Position numbers and translations under genes: made by a program. A stretch of DNA of 64,000 nucleotides from Xanthostigma xanthostigma (taxonomy: Eukaryota > Arthropoda > Insecta > Raphidioptera > Raphidiidae). The DNA lies in the NCBI GenBank assembly GCA_963575645.1, contig OY754466.1, positions 38,720,001 through 38,784,000 of the forward strand, read 5' to 3'. Below, in pieces: positions 50,131 through 60,349 of the stretch. Within the stretch, counting starts at the first letter, position 1. Each line of letters starts with the position of its first letter. Under the pieces are notes generated by a model. The model ran no database searches and had not been told where the DNA came from. It saw only the letters and a program-made list of their open reading frames with translations.

Positions 50131-50960
50131 AAGACCGCTGCACACGAGATTAGTTTTGCTGCTAGAATCACTGCTGGGACTTGTACTGGCTGCGAGGATG
50201 GAAATGACGTAACTGCGGGATTTCAATATAACAACTAGTGATGTGCCGGATCGTTAAAAATGTATATCCGCGGATACGGATCTGAATACAGATATTTGGT
50301 TTCAAGATCCGCGGTTACGGATCTTAACTTTCTTAGAGTACGCGGCGGTAAATATTGCACATCGACATTTGGAAAGAGACTATCTGTTATGGGAAAAAGT
50401 TATTGACCTCTTTAAGAGTTAACTCTCATAACAGATTGTCTCTTTCCAAAGATCGATGTGCAATATCGCATTATAAAGATAGTTTTTTTAGTACCTTTGA
50501 GTTATGTACTATTGGTTTGGTACTCACTACGACAAATGTTTGCAATATAAAGGTGCCAAATACGATTTTAAAAAATAAAAGATAATCTGAATGGAATTTA
50601 ACAGTTTTTCATTATTACCTAATCACCTATATATATTAAATTTCATCTATGAATTGAAAATTAATAAGGTAAAAGATCCGCAAAAAACTAACGGATATGG
50701 ATCTTTCTTCATCTTCGGATATCCGCGGATTCGGATACGGATATCCGGCACATCACTAATAACAACCGGTCTTAATTAATTAAAGCCAGCAGAGAAGCAA
50801 GCACGAAAAGTAGCTCCGGTTCTAATTTTGAAATCCATCTTGTGAAAAACGCACGTAAACCCGCAGTGACGTCATTTCCATCCTCATAGCCCGCACGCCA
50901 GCCAGCACAAACACAGCAGTGATTCTAGCGGCAAAACTACCTTCGTGTGCGGTGACCTTA
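50131..50960. mobile_element. MITE, AAGACCGCTGCACACGA family, copy 2 (interrupted)
   Basis: The ends AAGACCGCTGCACACGA and TTCGTGTGCGGTGACCTT match the family at 43639-44061, as does GGAAATGACG...ACTGCGGG. It is split by the hAT MITE at 50236-50758. Without the insert and one duplication it is about 300 bp. Confidence 0.72.
50236..50758. mobile_element. hAT-type MITE nested in another MITE
   Basis: Starts TAGTGATGTGCCGGATC and ends ATCCGGCACATCACTA. Perfect 8 bp duplication ATAACAAC at 50228-50235 and 50759-50766. Subterminal repeats of GGATATCCGCGGAT type occur at both sides, and an inner inverted pair around TCTCTTTCCAAA. No transposase. Confidence 0.9.
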
Positions 50961-51036
50961 ATACAATGAATTTAGTTACTGTAAGGAATCTAATCTTACT
51001 GATTATTGATAATTTTCACTGTTAATATAAAAAATA

Positions 51037-51048
51037 TTTATTTTTATT
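51037..51048 (-). terminator. Candidate polyadenylation signals of RAD51C
   Basis: Two overlapping AATAAA-type signals on the minus strand, about 70 nt beyond the RAD51C stop codon. Confidence 0.4.
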
Positions 51049-51115
51049 AATTAAACGTAACAATTAAAACAAAAATAACGATTTTAAAATTTCTAATTAT
51101 CAGAATCCTATTTCA

Positions 51116-53772
51116 TTATTTACAACTTCTTATGCCTTCTGCTGTAATCTACAAATAAAAAAAAAAAAACAAGCATTAATATTCTTTGTACCAAAGATTA
51201 ATTTACCAAGTATAATATAAAACATAAATAATAATGTAAAATAATAGATTCTTACAGCAAACGATACTGTTTTAACACTATGTACTGGACTTTTTTGAAT
51301 TGTAGCAGAAAATTTACCAGCGTCATTGGTTTTATTTAAAATAACTCTGTAATTTATTCTGTGTGCATAACTATCTCCTAACGCTGGAACTACCCATTGT
51401 GTACTATCGTCTGACAGGCCAACTCTAGTGGTCATTTCATTTGTTACTACAATCTAAAATTAAAAAAATATATATTTTTTACTGAAATACATCGCAATAG
51501 CTTAATAATAAACCATCGCTAACAAGATAAACGGGCATACATAAAAATCTAACATTCTTCGATAGTAGTTTTTTTTATTATTGTCATGCGCCACAATGAT
51601 ATTCAACGAATTATCGATCTGCGATAAACAATACAATAAGGTAGATTTCTAAGTGCAGGAGAGTCAAGCAGCTCCATCTTATAGACATGAGATTTCATTA
51701 GAGACAACTCAAAATCGCACAATTTTCGAATTACGCCCGTTCGTTTTGTTGGCGACGAAATGTTCACGTGCCAGTACTTACAGCTAGAAGATATTTATCT
51801 GCTAAATATTGCATTTTAGAAAATAAATTATACAAAAGACTAACTCTTCCTTCAGTTTCTGTTCGTAAAGGGAAAGATAAACTATCTATAATAATTAATC
51901 GAATCTGTAATTAACGAAATTGGTATCACTAAAAAGCTGTAAAAAATTTAACTCTCGTAATTAATCATAAGACATACATTTGATTTAGTCTTTAGGAAAT
52001 TTTCTAAACTGTTATGAATAGTATGTACTAATTGTGATTTATCCAACGCTTTAATATAAAAAACATTGTTCATAACATTATCGACTGAAAATCTTTTCAA
52101 ATCTTCTTTTAGTTGATCTGAATTAAGATATTTTGCCACGGATTCACAATGTTCAATACAACACTGAGCCATTTCTAAAAAAAAAAAAATGTATTACTTT
52201 TCTTCTACAAGGCATATTGTATTAGAGGTGAATCTTAAGTACACAAGCCCTAGGCGTTATATCAAAACTATAATGCCAGCAGTATACTCTCGGCGAGACG
52301 TAACGGGAGTACTTGCAGAGCTCGGTCTTAATCATGCCGACTCGTCTCGCCTCCCAAACGCTCCGTTTCGAGTCGGGTTTTTGACCACAAACTACGCTCG
52401 CAACTTGATGTAGGCTTTAACGGCCATTTAACTGTTTTAAACGCCTTTTAACTGATTCAACCGCCATTTAAAAATTGTGTTTTAATATTGTCGATAATCA
52501 TACAAATGCATTTTATGGGATTCCATGCATTGTCACCTTAAGAAGTAGGAATAAATAAATAATGCATGGAGCATCTCATCCATTGACTGAACGATAACTG
52601 TATGATGTAAAGCAAGTCAAGTCAAGAGTGTACACAACTCCAGTCGTGGCTCCTTGCCTTACGACTGTCACGCAAGGACTTTCGTCGAGAGTGTAATGCC
52701 GGCATAAAAGCACAGGATGGTAAAAAATATATTATAGTACGCGCCACGGATCTAAAAGGTTCTGAAGTTAGTCACAAACAGCGTCGCAAAAGCACATTTT
52801 AGAGCCGTTGATACTCCCACCACTTCCCAGCTACCCGAACGGAACGTGCGCTCGTCGGTGATTGGCCGTAATCGATCATTGCCTTTGTCATTAATTGTCT
52901 CTTTCTTGCTTTAAAGTACAGTCGAGTACGCTATTGTCAAGTTGTTATTGCTATGTTAGTTTTGTTGAGTTGCGAGTTTGTAGTTTTTCAACAGACTGTA
53001 CAAGCACAAAATTGCATTCGCATCTAACTTCCGAGCCTTTTAGATTCGTGGCGCGTACTATACATCGGGAATTCTCGATCACGCATGTTGGCTGCTAAAT
53101 TAGGCGAACGCATTGTTACAACAAAACCGTGAGAGTTTTTTGCTCTGCTGAATGTTGAAAGGGAAAAAACTGATTGATTACAAATGTCACATGAACGCAT
53201 ATGGAAACTAATTTCTGTGTAGATACACCCCTGCATTATACCCATTATACGAGATTTTATACGTATTTTTGATAATATCGTAGGACCTACGTTTTAATCT
53301 TCTTGTTGTAAATCCTTTATTTGTATCAATATACAGTGCTTTCCCTTCTGTACCGCCAAAAGATTTTGGAATTTGTACGTCTACACATAACTGTAAACTG
53401 AGTATATATAGAAAAAAGTTGATTAATGATTTAATTAAGTAGTCAAAAATTAATTAAATTTTTAATTGTCGTATACCAGATCTGAGTTTTTCCTGTGCCT
53501 GATACTCCACAAAATTCTGTTGAACGCTGTAAGGGTACTCCTTCTAAAAGACAATCATCAATCTCTTTACAAAAAGTTGCTATACTTGGTATTTTTGATT
53601 CTTCTAAACATAAGTCCAAAGCAGATCTTACTTTTATCTTTTCGTCGTTTTTGTAAAATTTATCACATTTTAAATCACTTTTTCTCAGATCATCACAATA
53701 AATAAAACCTTTTTTAATTATTGCATCTAACTCAGGCTCATTTAGTTGCAAAGTTGTGACAGATTGAAACAT
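51116..53772 (-). CDS. Rad51C: RAD51C, RecA-family recombination protein
   Basis: RAD51 paralogue of the BCDX2 and CX3 complexes; assists RAD51 filaments and Holliday-junction processing. Six exons agree in phase: 53477-53772, 53291-53397, 51978-52174, 51782-51904, 51256-51453 and 51116-51148. They encode 317 residues (human 376). I start at MFQSVTTLQL, the first in-frame ATG. An N-terminal helix-hairpin-helix-like region (LNEPELDAIIKKGF) precedes the linker and the ATPase core: Walker A GVSGTGKT (residues 89-96), a Walker B strand RLIIIDSLSF, VTNEMTTRV, VPALGDSYAHR (family VPALGESWGH) and IQKSP. It ends ITAEGIRSCK, short of the human nuclear-signal tail. The conserved DTEGSF-type motif reads DTNKGF here (residues 123-128), replacing the usual Glu. 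A MITE (52733-53062) sits in intron 2. Identity as RAD51C rather than another paralogue rests on the Walker A surround and the PALGDSYAH segment. Confidence 0.92.
52733..53062 (+). mobile_element. MITE (GCGCCACGGATCTAAAAGG family), copy 2
   Basis: Inverted ends TAGTACGCGCCACGGATC and GATTCGTGGCGCGTACTA. The interior matches 47496-47826 in reverse. It lies in RAD51C intron 2. Confidence 0.78.
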
Positions 53773-54096
53773 TATTTCTTTATTTAATTTCAAATGATTA
53801 AAAAAAATAGTTTTATTTCAAAATAATGATAAAACAAATATTTTAAAACTTTCGAAATATAACCTTATAAAATTCAAATTGTCTCTTGAAAGTTGAAACG
53901 TCAAATTGACATTTACGTGTTGCCAACTCTGTTCAAATGGTTCAAATAGAATCGCTATCATAGAGAAGAGAGGTTTTGTTGCTATCATAGAATATCTATG
54001 GTTGCTATGGAAACGCCATGTAAACAACGCCTACTTTAGTACAAATCATAATATGTCCACAAATTTCGTATTTACGAGAATATTGGATCGAGTGAT
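53773..54096. promoter_or_regulatory. Shared divergent promoter of RAD51C and the gene at 54097
   Basis: 324 bp separates two opposing start codons. It contains an imperfect repeat GCTATCATAG / GTTGCTAT. No TATA box is evident. Confidence 0.35.
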
Positions 54097-54333
54097 ATGA
54101 GATTGGGAGGTAGAACAGTAAGCTCTAGAGGCTACAGAGTTCCTGGTGATAGAACGGCTCTCAAAGCAAAAAAAAAAGCTCAGTACTTAAACGAACAATT
54201 TTTCATTCCCAAAGAAAACGGATCACCACAGCAACCAAAGTGTATTCCTGAAGTAAACCGGCATTTTTGGACCCAAAAACAGTCTTTAAGTTCTAAAACA
54301 ACCCGTAAAATGATCCGAGCGAACCCATTTTAA
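54097..54333 (+). CDS. Small basic protein of unknown function (78 aa)
   Basis: A single open frame, ATG to TAA, no intron needed. It is rich in Lys, Arg and Ser: MRLGGRTVSSRGYRVPGDRT at the start, then a Lys-rich stretch KAKKKAQ, FFIPKENGS, NRHFWTQKQS and the end KMIRANPF. There is no signal peptide, membrane segment or recognisable domain; the charge suggests a nuclear or nucleic-acid-binding role, which is a guess. Head-to-head placement 324 bp from RAD51C and a composition unlike the surrounding AT-rich DNA support it being real. AATAAA-type signals follow near 54550. I do not recognise the family. Confidence 0.5.
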   Translation: MRLGGRTVSSRGYRVPGDRTALKAKKKAQYLNEQFFIPKENGSPQQPKCIPEVNRHFWTQKQSLSSKTTRKMIRANPF

Positions 54334-55261
54334 ATAGGTTTCGGTTAAATGTTGCCAAGCTTGAATTGACAAAAAAATCAACTGTAATTCAAATTATGCA
54401 TCACGGATATATCAAATAAATTACACACAATTCAGTTAACAATTTTTTAATAGACAGTAAGTTTACATACCATAATAAGTGCTATTTTTTTATTTTTATT
54501 TAATTAAATGTACTATATGACTAAACAACATTTTAAAAAATGTCTTCTGAATAAACAATAAATAACGATTATATTTTCGAAATACTGCTCTAGTTCAACA
54601 TTTGGGGTAATAATTAGCCTAGATATGTAAGGTATAAAAAAACTGATAACGTAAAATCAAAACTACTTTACATTCTAATTTAGACAGAAGATATTAGTAA
54701 AATATAAATGTCAAACCAAACAGCCCGAATTAGTATTTTTAATCGTACGTAAATGTATGCAATGTAAATAATGTAAATAGTTACAGATAGTACACCAAAG
54801 CCATCAAAACGAGATTTATCAAGCAATTTTAAAACTTTTATTTTATTAATATATATTTTACACCGATCTGTAATATTAAAATTTTTCTCTAAGTCAGCAA
54901 TAGAATCGTGGAAATTCCATCGAAACGATTTATTTTTAACTACTGAAACTAAAACCGTCTATCGGCTGTCGCCATCTAAGCGAATCTTTCATAATGTAAA
55001 CATGCTTTTTTTTACTGACATTTAGAAATATAATTTATGTATTTTTAAAATATAACAACTGTAATAATATTAAAAGAACACAGTAAATGAAAATTTAAAT
55101 ACAATTAAATAAAAATATTTTACATAATAATTTAATACAAATACATGTACATTGTACACAGTGCACGATGTAAACAGACAACATGCTAATAAATATCTAA
55201 ACGAGTATATATGAAATATCTCTTCAGACAGAGTATCGTCACATTCTCGAAATTTAGATTA
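54334..55261. other. Intergenic / 3' UTR DNA between converging genes
   Basis: AT-rich sequence between the gene at 54097 and the end of SUCLA2. No exon, RNA gene or terminal-repeat element was seen. Confidence 0.5.
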
Positions 55262-55267
55262 TTTATT
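55262..55267 (-). terminator. Candidate polyadenylation signal of SUCLA2
   Basis: AATAAA on the minus strand, about 115 nt after the stop codon. Confidence 0.4.
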
Positions 55268-55381
55268 TGAATAACAAAATAAACCTCAAGATGTGTACGG
55301 ATTGAAAAAAGAATTTTGGTCATACATTAAAAAAAAATTTAAGATATTTCGTACTCTAAATGAGTATTACAGTATTTAATA

Positions 55382-58069
55382 CTATAGAGGCATTTCGAAG
55401 TTGACATCCAGTTTGGCGTCACGAGCCAAACTCACGATATTGGCCAGTTTTACGGCCAACCGAGCTGCTTCGTCCAAATTGTCACAAGGAAGAATTTTAA
55501 GTCCTGAGGAAGCGATTAAAACTTTGGCATCATCCACATTTGTACCCTACAAGAAAATAGTTTAGCAAATCAATATTTGATATTATCGTTTCTGTCAGCA
55601 TTATGTTTACAAAATTCAAATTCAGAGTCATATATTATTTATTAATTACTGGCTGCTGCTACCCGCGACTTCGCACGCGATTGAAAAGAAACATGGCAGC
55701 GACAACAGTAACTCCACCGTAGTGCAGTACTACTTTTAAACAAATGCTTATACACTTCAAATTATATTTTTTTGCCACAAACTTTCCTTGATTCGTTTCT
55801 TGGATATGAAATAATTATTTAGGTCGTGTGTAATTCAATTTTACCTGAAGTCTGCAGACAATTGGAACTTTAAGTTTCAATTCTTTGGCTGCAGCAATAA
55901 TACCTTCAGCAATGACATCACAACGCATAATTCCACCAAAGATGTTGACCATTATTGCAAGTACTTTGGGATCAGCTGTTATAATTTTAAAAGCTTCTTT
56001 AACAGCTTGTGCAGTAGCTCCACCTCCAACATCCAAGAAATTGGCTGGTTCTCCACCGTGCAGTTTAATAATATCCATAGTTGCCATGGCCAAACCAGCA
56101 CCATTAACCAAACAGCCGATAGTCCCTAATTAATTAAAATCGTTATTTTTATTAATTGTAATATAGATAAAAATTTAACTGTAATCAAATGAAATTACCA
56201 TCCAGAGCAATGTAATTAAGATCAAATTTAGATGCAGCTACTTCTTTTTCATCCTCTTGTGTTAAATCACGGAGAGCAAATAGATCCTTTTGACGGAATT
56301 CCGCATTATCATCGAATCGAAATTTAGCGTCCAGGCAGAAATCTGAAAATATTGTTTTTGCTTCAAGATTCTAAAACTAGATAAAAACATAAGGAAACAA
56401 AAATCACATACAATTTCCTTCACCGTCTTCAGCATAAGGATTAACTTCAATCAATAAAGCGTCTTTCTCAATAAAAAGTTTGTATAGCTTCAACAACATA
56501 TCTGCTGTTTTCTCCTTCTGACTTCCAAGGCCAACCCTTTCAGCTATGTCTAATGCCTGCTCTCTTTCAAGACCCTTTATAATATCGATGGGCTCATAAA
56601 GTATAGCTTCTGGATTTTTGGCTGCCACGTCCTCAATGTTTACACCGCCTTGTGACGACGCTATTAGTACTGGGCCCTAAAATAAATTTAATTCAAAGTC
56701 TGTTTTAAATTACAAAAAAAAAATAATTATACATTACTAAAAATCACATACATTAAAAGCTCGTTCCATCATAACAGCAAAATAGTACTCTTTTTTGGGA
56801 AATTTTTGTTCAGTTACCATAACTGAATTGCAAATACGTCCTTTTTCACCCGTCTGCTTGGTAATCAAAAGATCTCCTAGCATTTTCCCAACTTTCTCCA
56901 TTGCTTCTTCAGGACTACAAAACACGTTTACAGTAAACACAATTTCGGTATAATATTTCTCGGAAACTTTTTTTAGTTTTATTCTAACACATCAAGTACT
57001 ACGAGTCAGTTGTTCTAACATAACGTTCAACTGTACATGAACTGGTTCATTTAATCTGAAGATTTTTGTTGAATCGCTAGTTAGGGATATGCGCGTATCA
57101 TTAAAAAACAAAGATAGATGATTGACAAACAGTGATTTACTATAAAATTGGCATAGTGCATAATCAGTCACTTTACATGTCTGTAAAGCAGCTATTTTCT
57201 AGAAGGTAATGCGAAAAATTATTTACCTTTTGACCATCAGTACACCAGCTATTTTTCCATTTTTGAAATGACCTTTGCCACGACCTCCTGCTAAAACTTG
57301 AGCTTTAAGAACAATGTCTTTTGTATTCAGCTTAATGGCTAAATCTTTAGCCTCCTGTGGAGTCTTAGCAACTCCAAATTTAGGAACTGGAATTCCTGCT
57401 CCTTGGAGCAAAGTGTAACTGATATGTTCATGGACATTTAAGTTTCGCGACTGTTGCGCTTGTGGTTTCCAGGAATTAACTGACCCCAAAATCTAAAATT
57501 AACGTTAAAATAGAATTCAAAAGCCAAATCATTTTAAGAAAGAAGAGTACAAATTTTTTATATTATGTAACAGGGCTAAGAATGGTTTTTTAAACTGCTC
57601 AATTGAACATAGCAACTACTTAGGTATTTTTGACAAAAATAATGACATTTCTTTCACGAATTATATTTTCGACTGTCAATTTTAATTTGTATAATAGGTA
57701 ATGCTTGCGTAGGAATATTGATTTCAGTAATTGACAGTGCGTAATACATAATTTTTCAATGCGAATCAGGAAAAAATGAGATCGAAGTTCAATTAAATTG
57801 TATAAATGTCATTTATATTTGTTTTTTGAGAAGTTGAAAAGTTTGGTTATATAAACACTCCTATTTTGAGACTGCCAACTGATGACCTAGGAACGCAAAA
57901 TATGCTTTTATGGTCATTTCGTTTTCTGGCCACAAAACACTTACATTCATTTCAAAATCTATTGACGGACCGTGTCATAAATAGCATTAAATGTCAAATT
58001 TCTTACCTTCGTTCCGTTCTTCAATACTACATTTTCAGCAAGGTTTATTCCTCGCAATAGAGTCGCCAT
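55382..58069 (-). CDS. SUCLA2: Succinate-CoA ligase, ADP-forming, beta subunit (SUCLA2)
   Basis: Mitochondrial matrix enzyme; with the alpha subunit it converts succinyl-CoA, ADP and phosphate to succinate, CoA and ATP. Seven exons agree in phase: 58007-58069, 57227-57492, 56752-56914, 56412-56676, 56199-56342, 55845-56125 and 55382-55546. They encode 448 residues (human 463). The N-terminus [20 protein letters not shown] is a plausible mitochondrial presequence. The mature part starts near [18 protein letters not shown]-grasp motifs follow: [27 protein letters not shown] and [15 protein letters not shown]. The ligase domain has [28 protein letters not shown] and [15 protein letters not shown], and the protein ends [19 protein letters not shown] and [11 protein letters not shown] fit SUCLA2 rather than the GDP-forming SUCLG2. 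No missing residues noted. Drosophila calls it skap. Confidence 0.96.
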
Positions 58070-58499
58070 GTTGAGATTAATTTGATTGGACGATCGACTA
58101 TTGTGGGCTGTTATCCCTTGACTGATGTACTCAAATAATATTAATATTCATTGTATTTTTTTTTGTCGATGCGACCTTTATACTTTGCCTTTAATTTATC
58201 AAATATGCACAGAAATAATCAATTTATATTTATATCACGCTGTTCTTAACTGACAGCAAATATTAATTAGTCATTAACGCATTATTACCCTGAATTTTTG
58301 ATAATGATAAATATCATTCCCGGTAATTTCGAATTATTCATTGAACTGTTAAATGTTAATTAATATATTCACTCTACACCTATTTATATTTTTTCAAGTA
58401 ATGACATCGCTACTAAATTGATTTTGTTTAACTTACCTATTTTAAAACCATTCCTCTTATTGACAAACAACTACAAAATTATTTTTATATGCAGTTAAT

Positions 58500-58505
58500 T
58501 TTATT
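58500..58505 (-). terminator. Candidate polyadenylation signal of MRNIP
   Basis: AATAAA on the minus strand, about 160 nt beyond the MRNIP stop codon. Confidence 0.35.
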
Positions 58506-58663
58506 TTACACTGGACGAAAATACATAAAAATCAACAAAAAACTTATAACATTAATTCAAATGTGGTCGATTTTCACCACTGTTTAACCAGATTTTTACG
58601 ACTCTTAAAAATAATACTTTTCGATTGATTGTTATCAATGGCAAAACATTTCTATTTAGTTAT

Positions 58664-59508
58664 TTAATCACTCTCACTATCACAAAATTCAGTCCAAACT
58701 GACGACGAAAGTTTACGACCTGTGTTCCTACTTTCATTAGTTTTATTTGAGTTAATTTTGTCATATTCAGTTTGACTATCGTCTTCACTCCATACAGAAT
58801 CTTGCTTCAAGTCTCGGGTATTTTCTGTTTTAAATGATTCAGAATTTATGCTACGAATGTTATTTTCAGATTTGTTGATATTCTCAAAATTAACATTTCT
58901 ACTTTTCTTTATAGGTTGTGTAGTGCTAGATTGCCCCTTTCTTTTGTTTTTGGAAATTTCTGGAGTATGATTATCATCAATGTCATCATCCTCTTCTTTA
59001 TCAGACAAAAATTCCATCCATTTACTCTGTTTTTTGAAGTTTTCTAATTTTCTGGAAGAACTTTCTTTAAACATCTGTTGTGACACTTCATTTTCGTGAT
59101 TAACAAATCTCAAATTATTTTCATATGGTTCAGTTACTTTGTCCACCTTATCTGAGTCTTCTAAGGCGGCCTCTTCTAGTTCTGATCGAAATTGGTTTAA
59201 TTTCTGAACATGCAAACGACAGTCTTTGCTAATACCCTGTCCGTATATCTGTTAATAAAACGTAAGTTGTAAATAAAATTTAATAAAAAAAACTTTACAA
59301 ATAATTCGGCTTACATTTTGAACTGACTGCTTCTCTCCACATATTTTGCATGTCCACTTGGGAACTTTTTTGACAATTTGTACCTAAGAAAAATATTTTT
59401 TGAAATAGACATATAATTTAAAATGCTTTTAAAAGATATATCTTTCTTAATTCTTACTTGAAAAAAATTGCATTTGAAACATTTTAGACAATAGAATTCT
59501 TGTGGCAT
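58664..59508 (-). CDS. MRNIP: MRN complex-interacting protein (MRNIP)
   Basis: In vertebrates MRNIP binds MRE11-RAD50-NBS1, promotes ATM signalling at breaks and protects replication forks. Three exons agree in phase: 59458-59508, 59315-59383 and 58664-59248, giving 234 residues (human about 343). The N-terminal zinc-binding module is complete: CLKC (Cys7, Cys10) and CKIC (Cys29, Cys32), with VPKWTCKICGEKQS and DCRLHVQKLNQFR as in the human protein. The rest is acidic, Ser/Asn/Lys-rich and likely disordered. It includes SKWMEFLSDKEEDDDIDD (human has a matching SRWLKYLEKD segment), a basic KNKRKGQ stretch that may be a nuclear signal, and WTEFCDSESD at the end. The name rests on the N-terminal module; whether this protein acts in repair here is inferred. 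Confidence 0.85.
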
Positions 59509-60281
59509 TTTTATGCATAACTTGTGAATATAAAAATTTTAACTGTCAAAATCGCGCACATGGGAACCATATCACAACTTTGGCGCTACGATTCGAGATA
59601 AAATTTAATGTGAAGTGTTTATATATGAATAAAATCTAGACAAGTAATTGAATAATCACGTTTCACAGTGGATAGTAGGTTAAATAAAAATATACAGAAC
59701 CCATATATTTAAATTTAATACAGAACGTCGGAACCTGATACCACTGATACGGAATGTACTGAAATCAGGCTCCAGGCTAATGAAACCATGTTTTTTCATA
59801 ATTTCCAATACTTATTACAAGAAAATACTGTACAAAGCAATGTAAACTTTGATAGCATTTGGTAAGCCTTTCTTCCATAGCTATTTTCTAAAGTTACACT
59901 AAACTGAATGTAAAATTATGTAAATTTTTAACTTGTAAACGCCGATGTACAATAATACGAAAATGACAAAAAAGATTGTCGAAACGTCTGTACATAACAT
60001 TATAAATGCAATTTTAACATTGTTATTTAGGTTTTGTGCTATGAAGAAATTCTTTTGCAATTTTGAATACATCGGCGGATCACAAATTCCTTTCTTCCGA
60101 AAATTAAAAAATTCTATTAATTTTAAATGTTCGTCTTAATAGGCATGCCTATCGTATAATGTTAGGGTATAATATTACAAACAAAAAATAAGAGGAACTG
60201 CATATATTTCTGAAAATATTTTTTTATCATTTTACGGAATTGTTACATTTGCTTTTCTAGTGTATTACAAGTACTAAAAGG
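59509..60281. other. Gap between MRNIP and the opsin gene
   Basis: About 770 bp of AT-rich DNA upstream of MRNIP and downstream of the opsin. It should hold the MRNIP promoter. No recognised element. Confidence 0.45.
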
Positions 60282-60287
60282 TTTATT
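60282..60287 (-). terminator. Candidate polyadenylation signal of the opsin gene
   Basis: AATAAA on the minus strand, 63 nt beyond the opsin stop codon. Confidence 0.45.
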
Positions 60288-60349
60288 TTTTTAACGTGAT
60301 ATTTCGTTTTAAATCGTAGTCCATTAAATATGCCAAGTTATTATTATTT

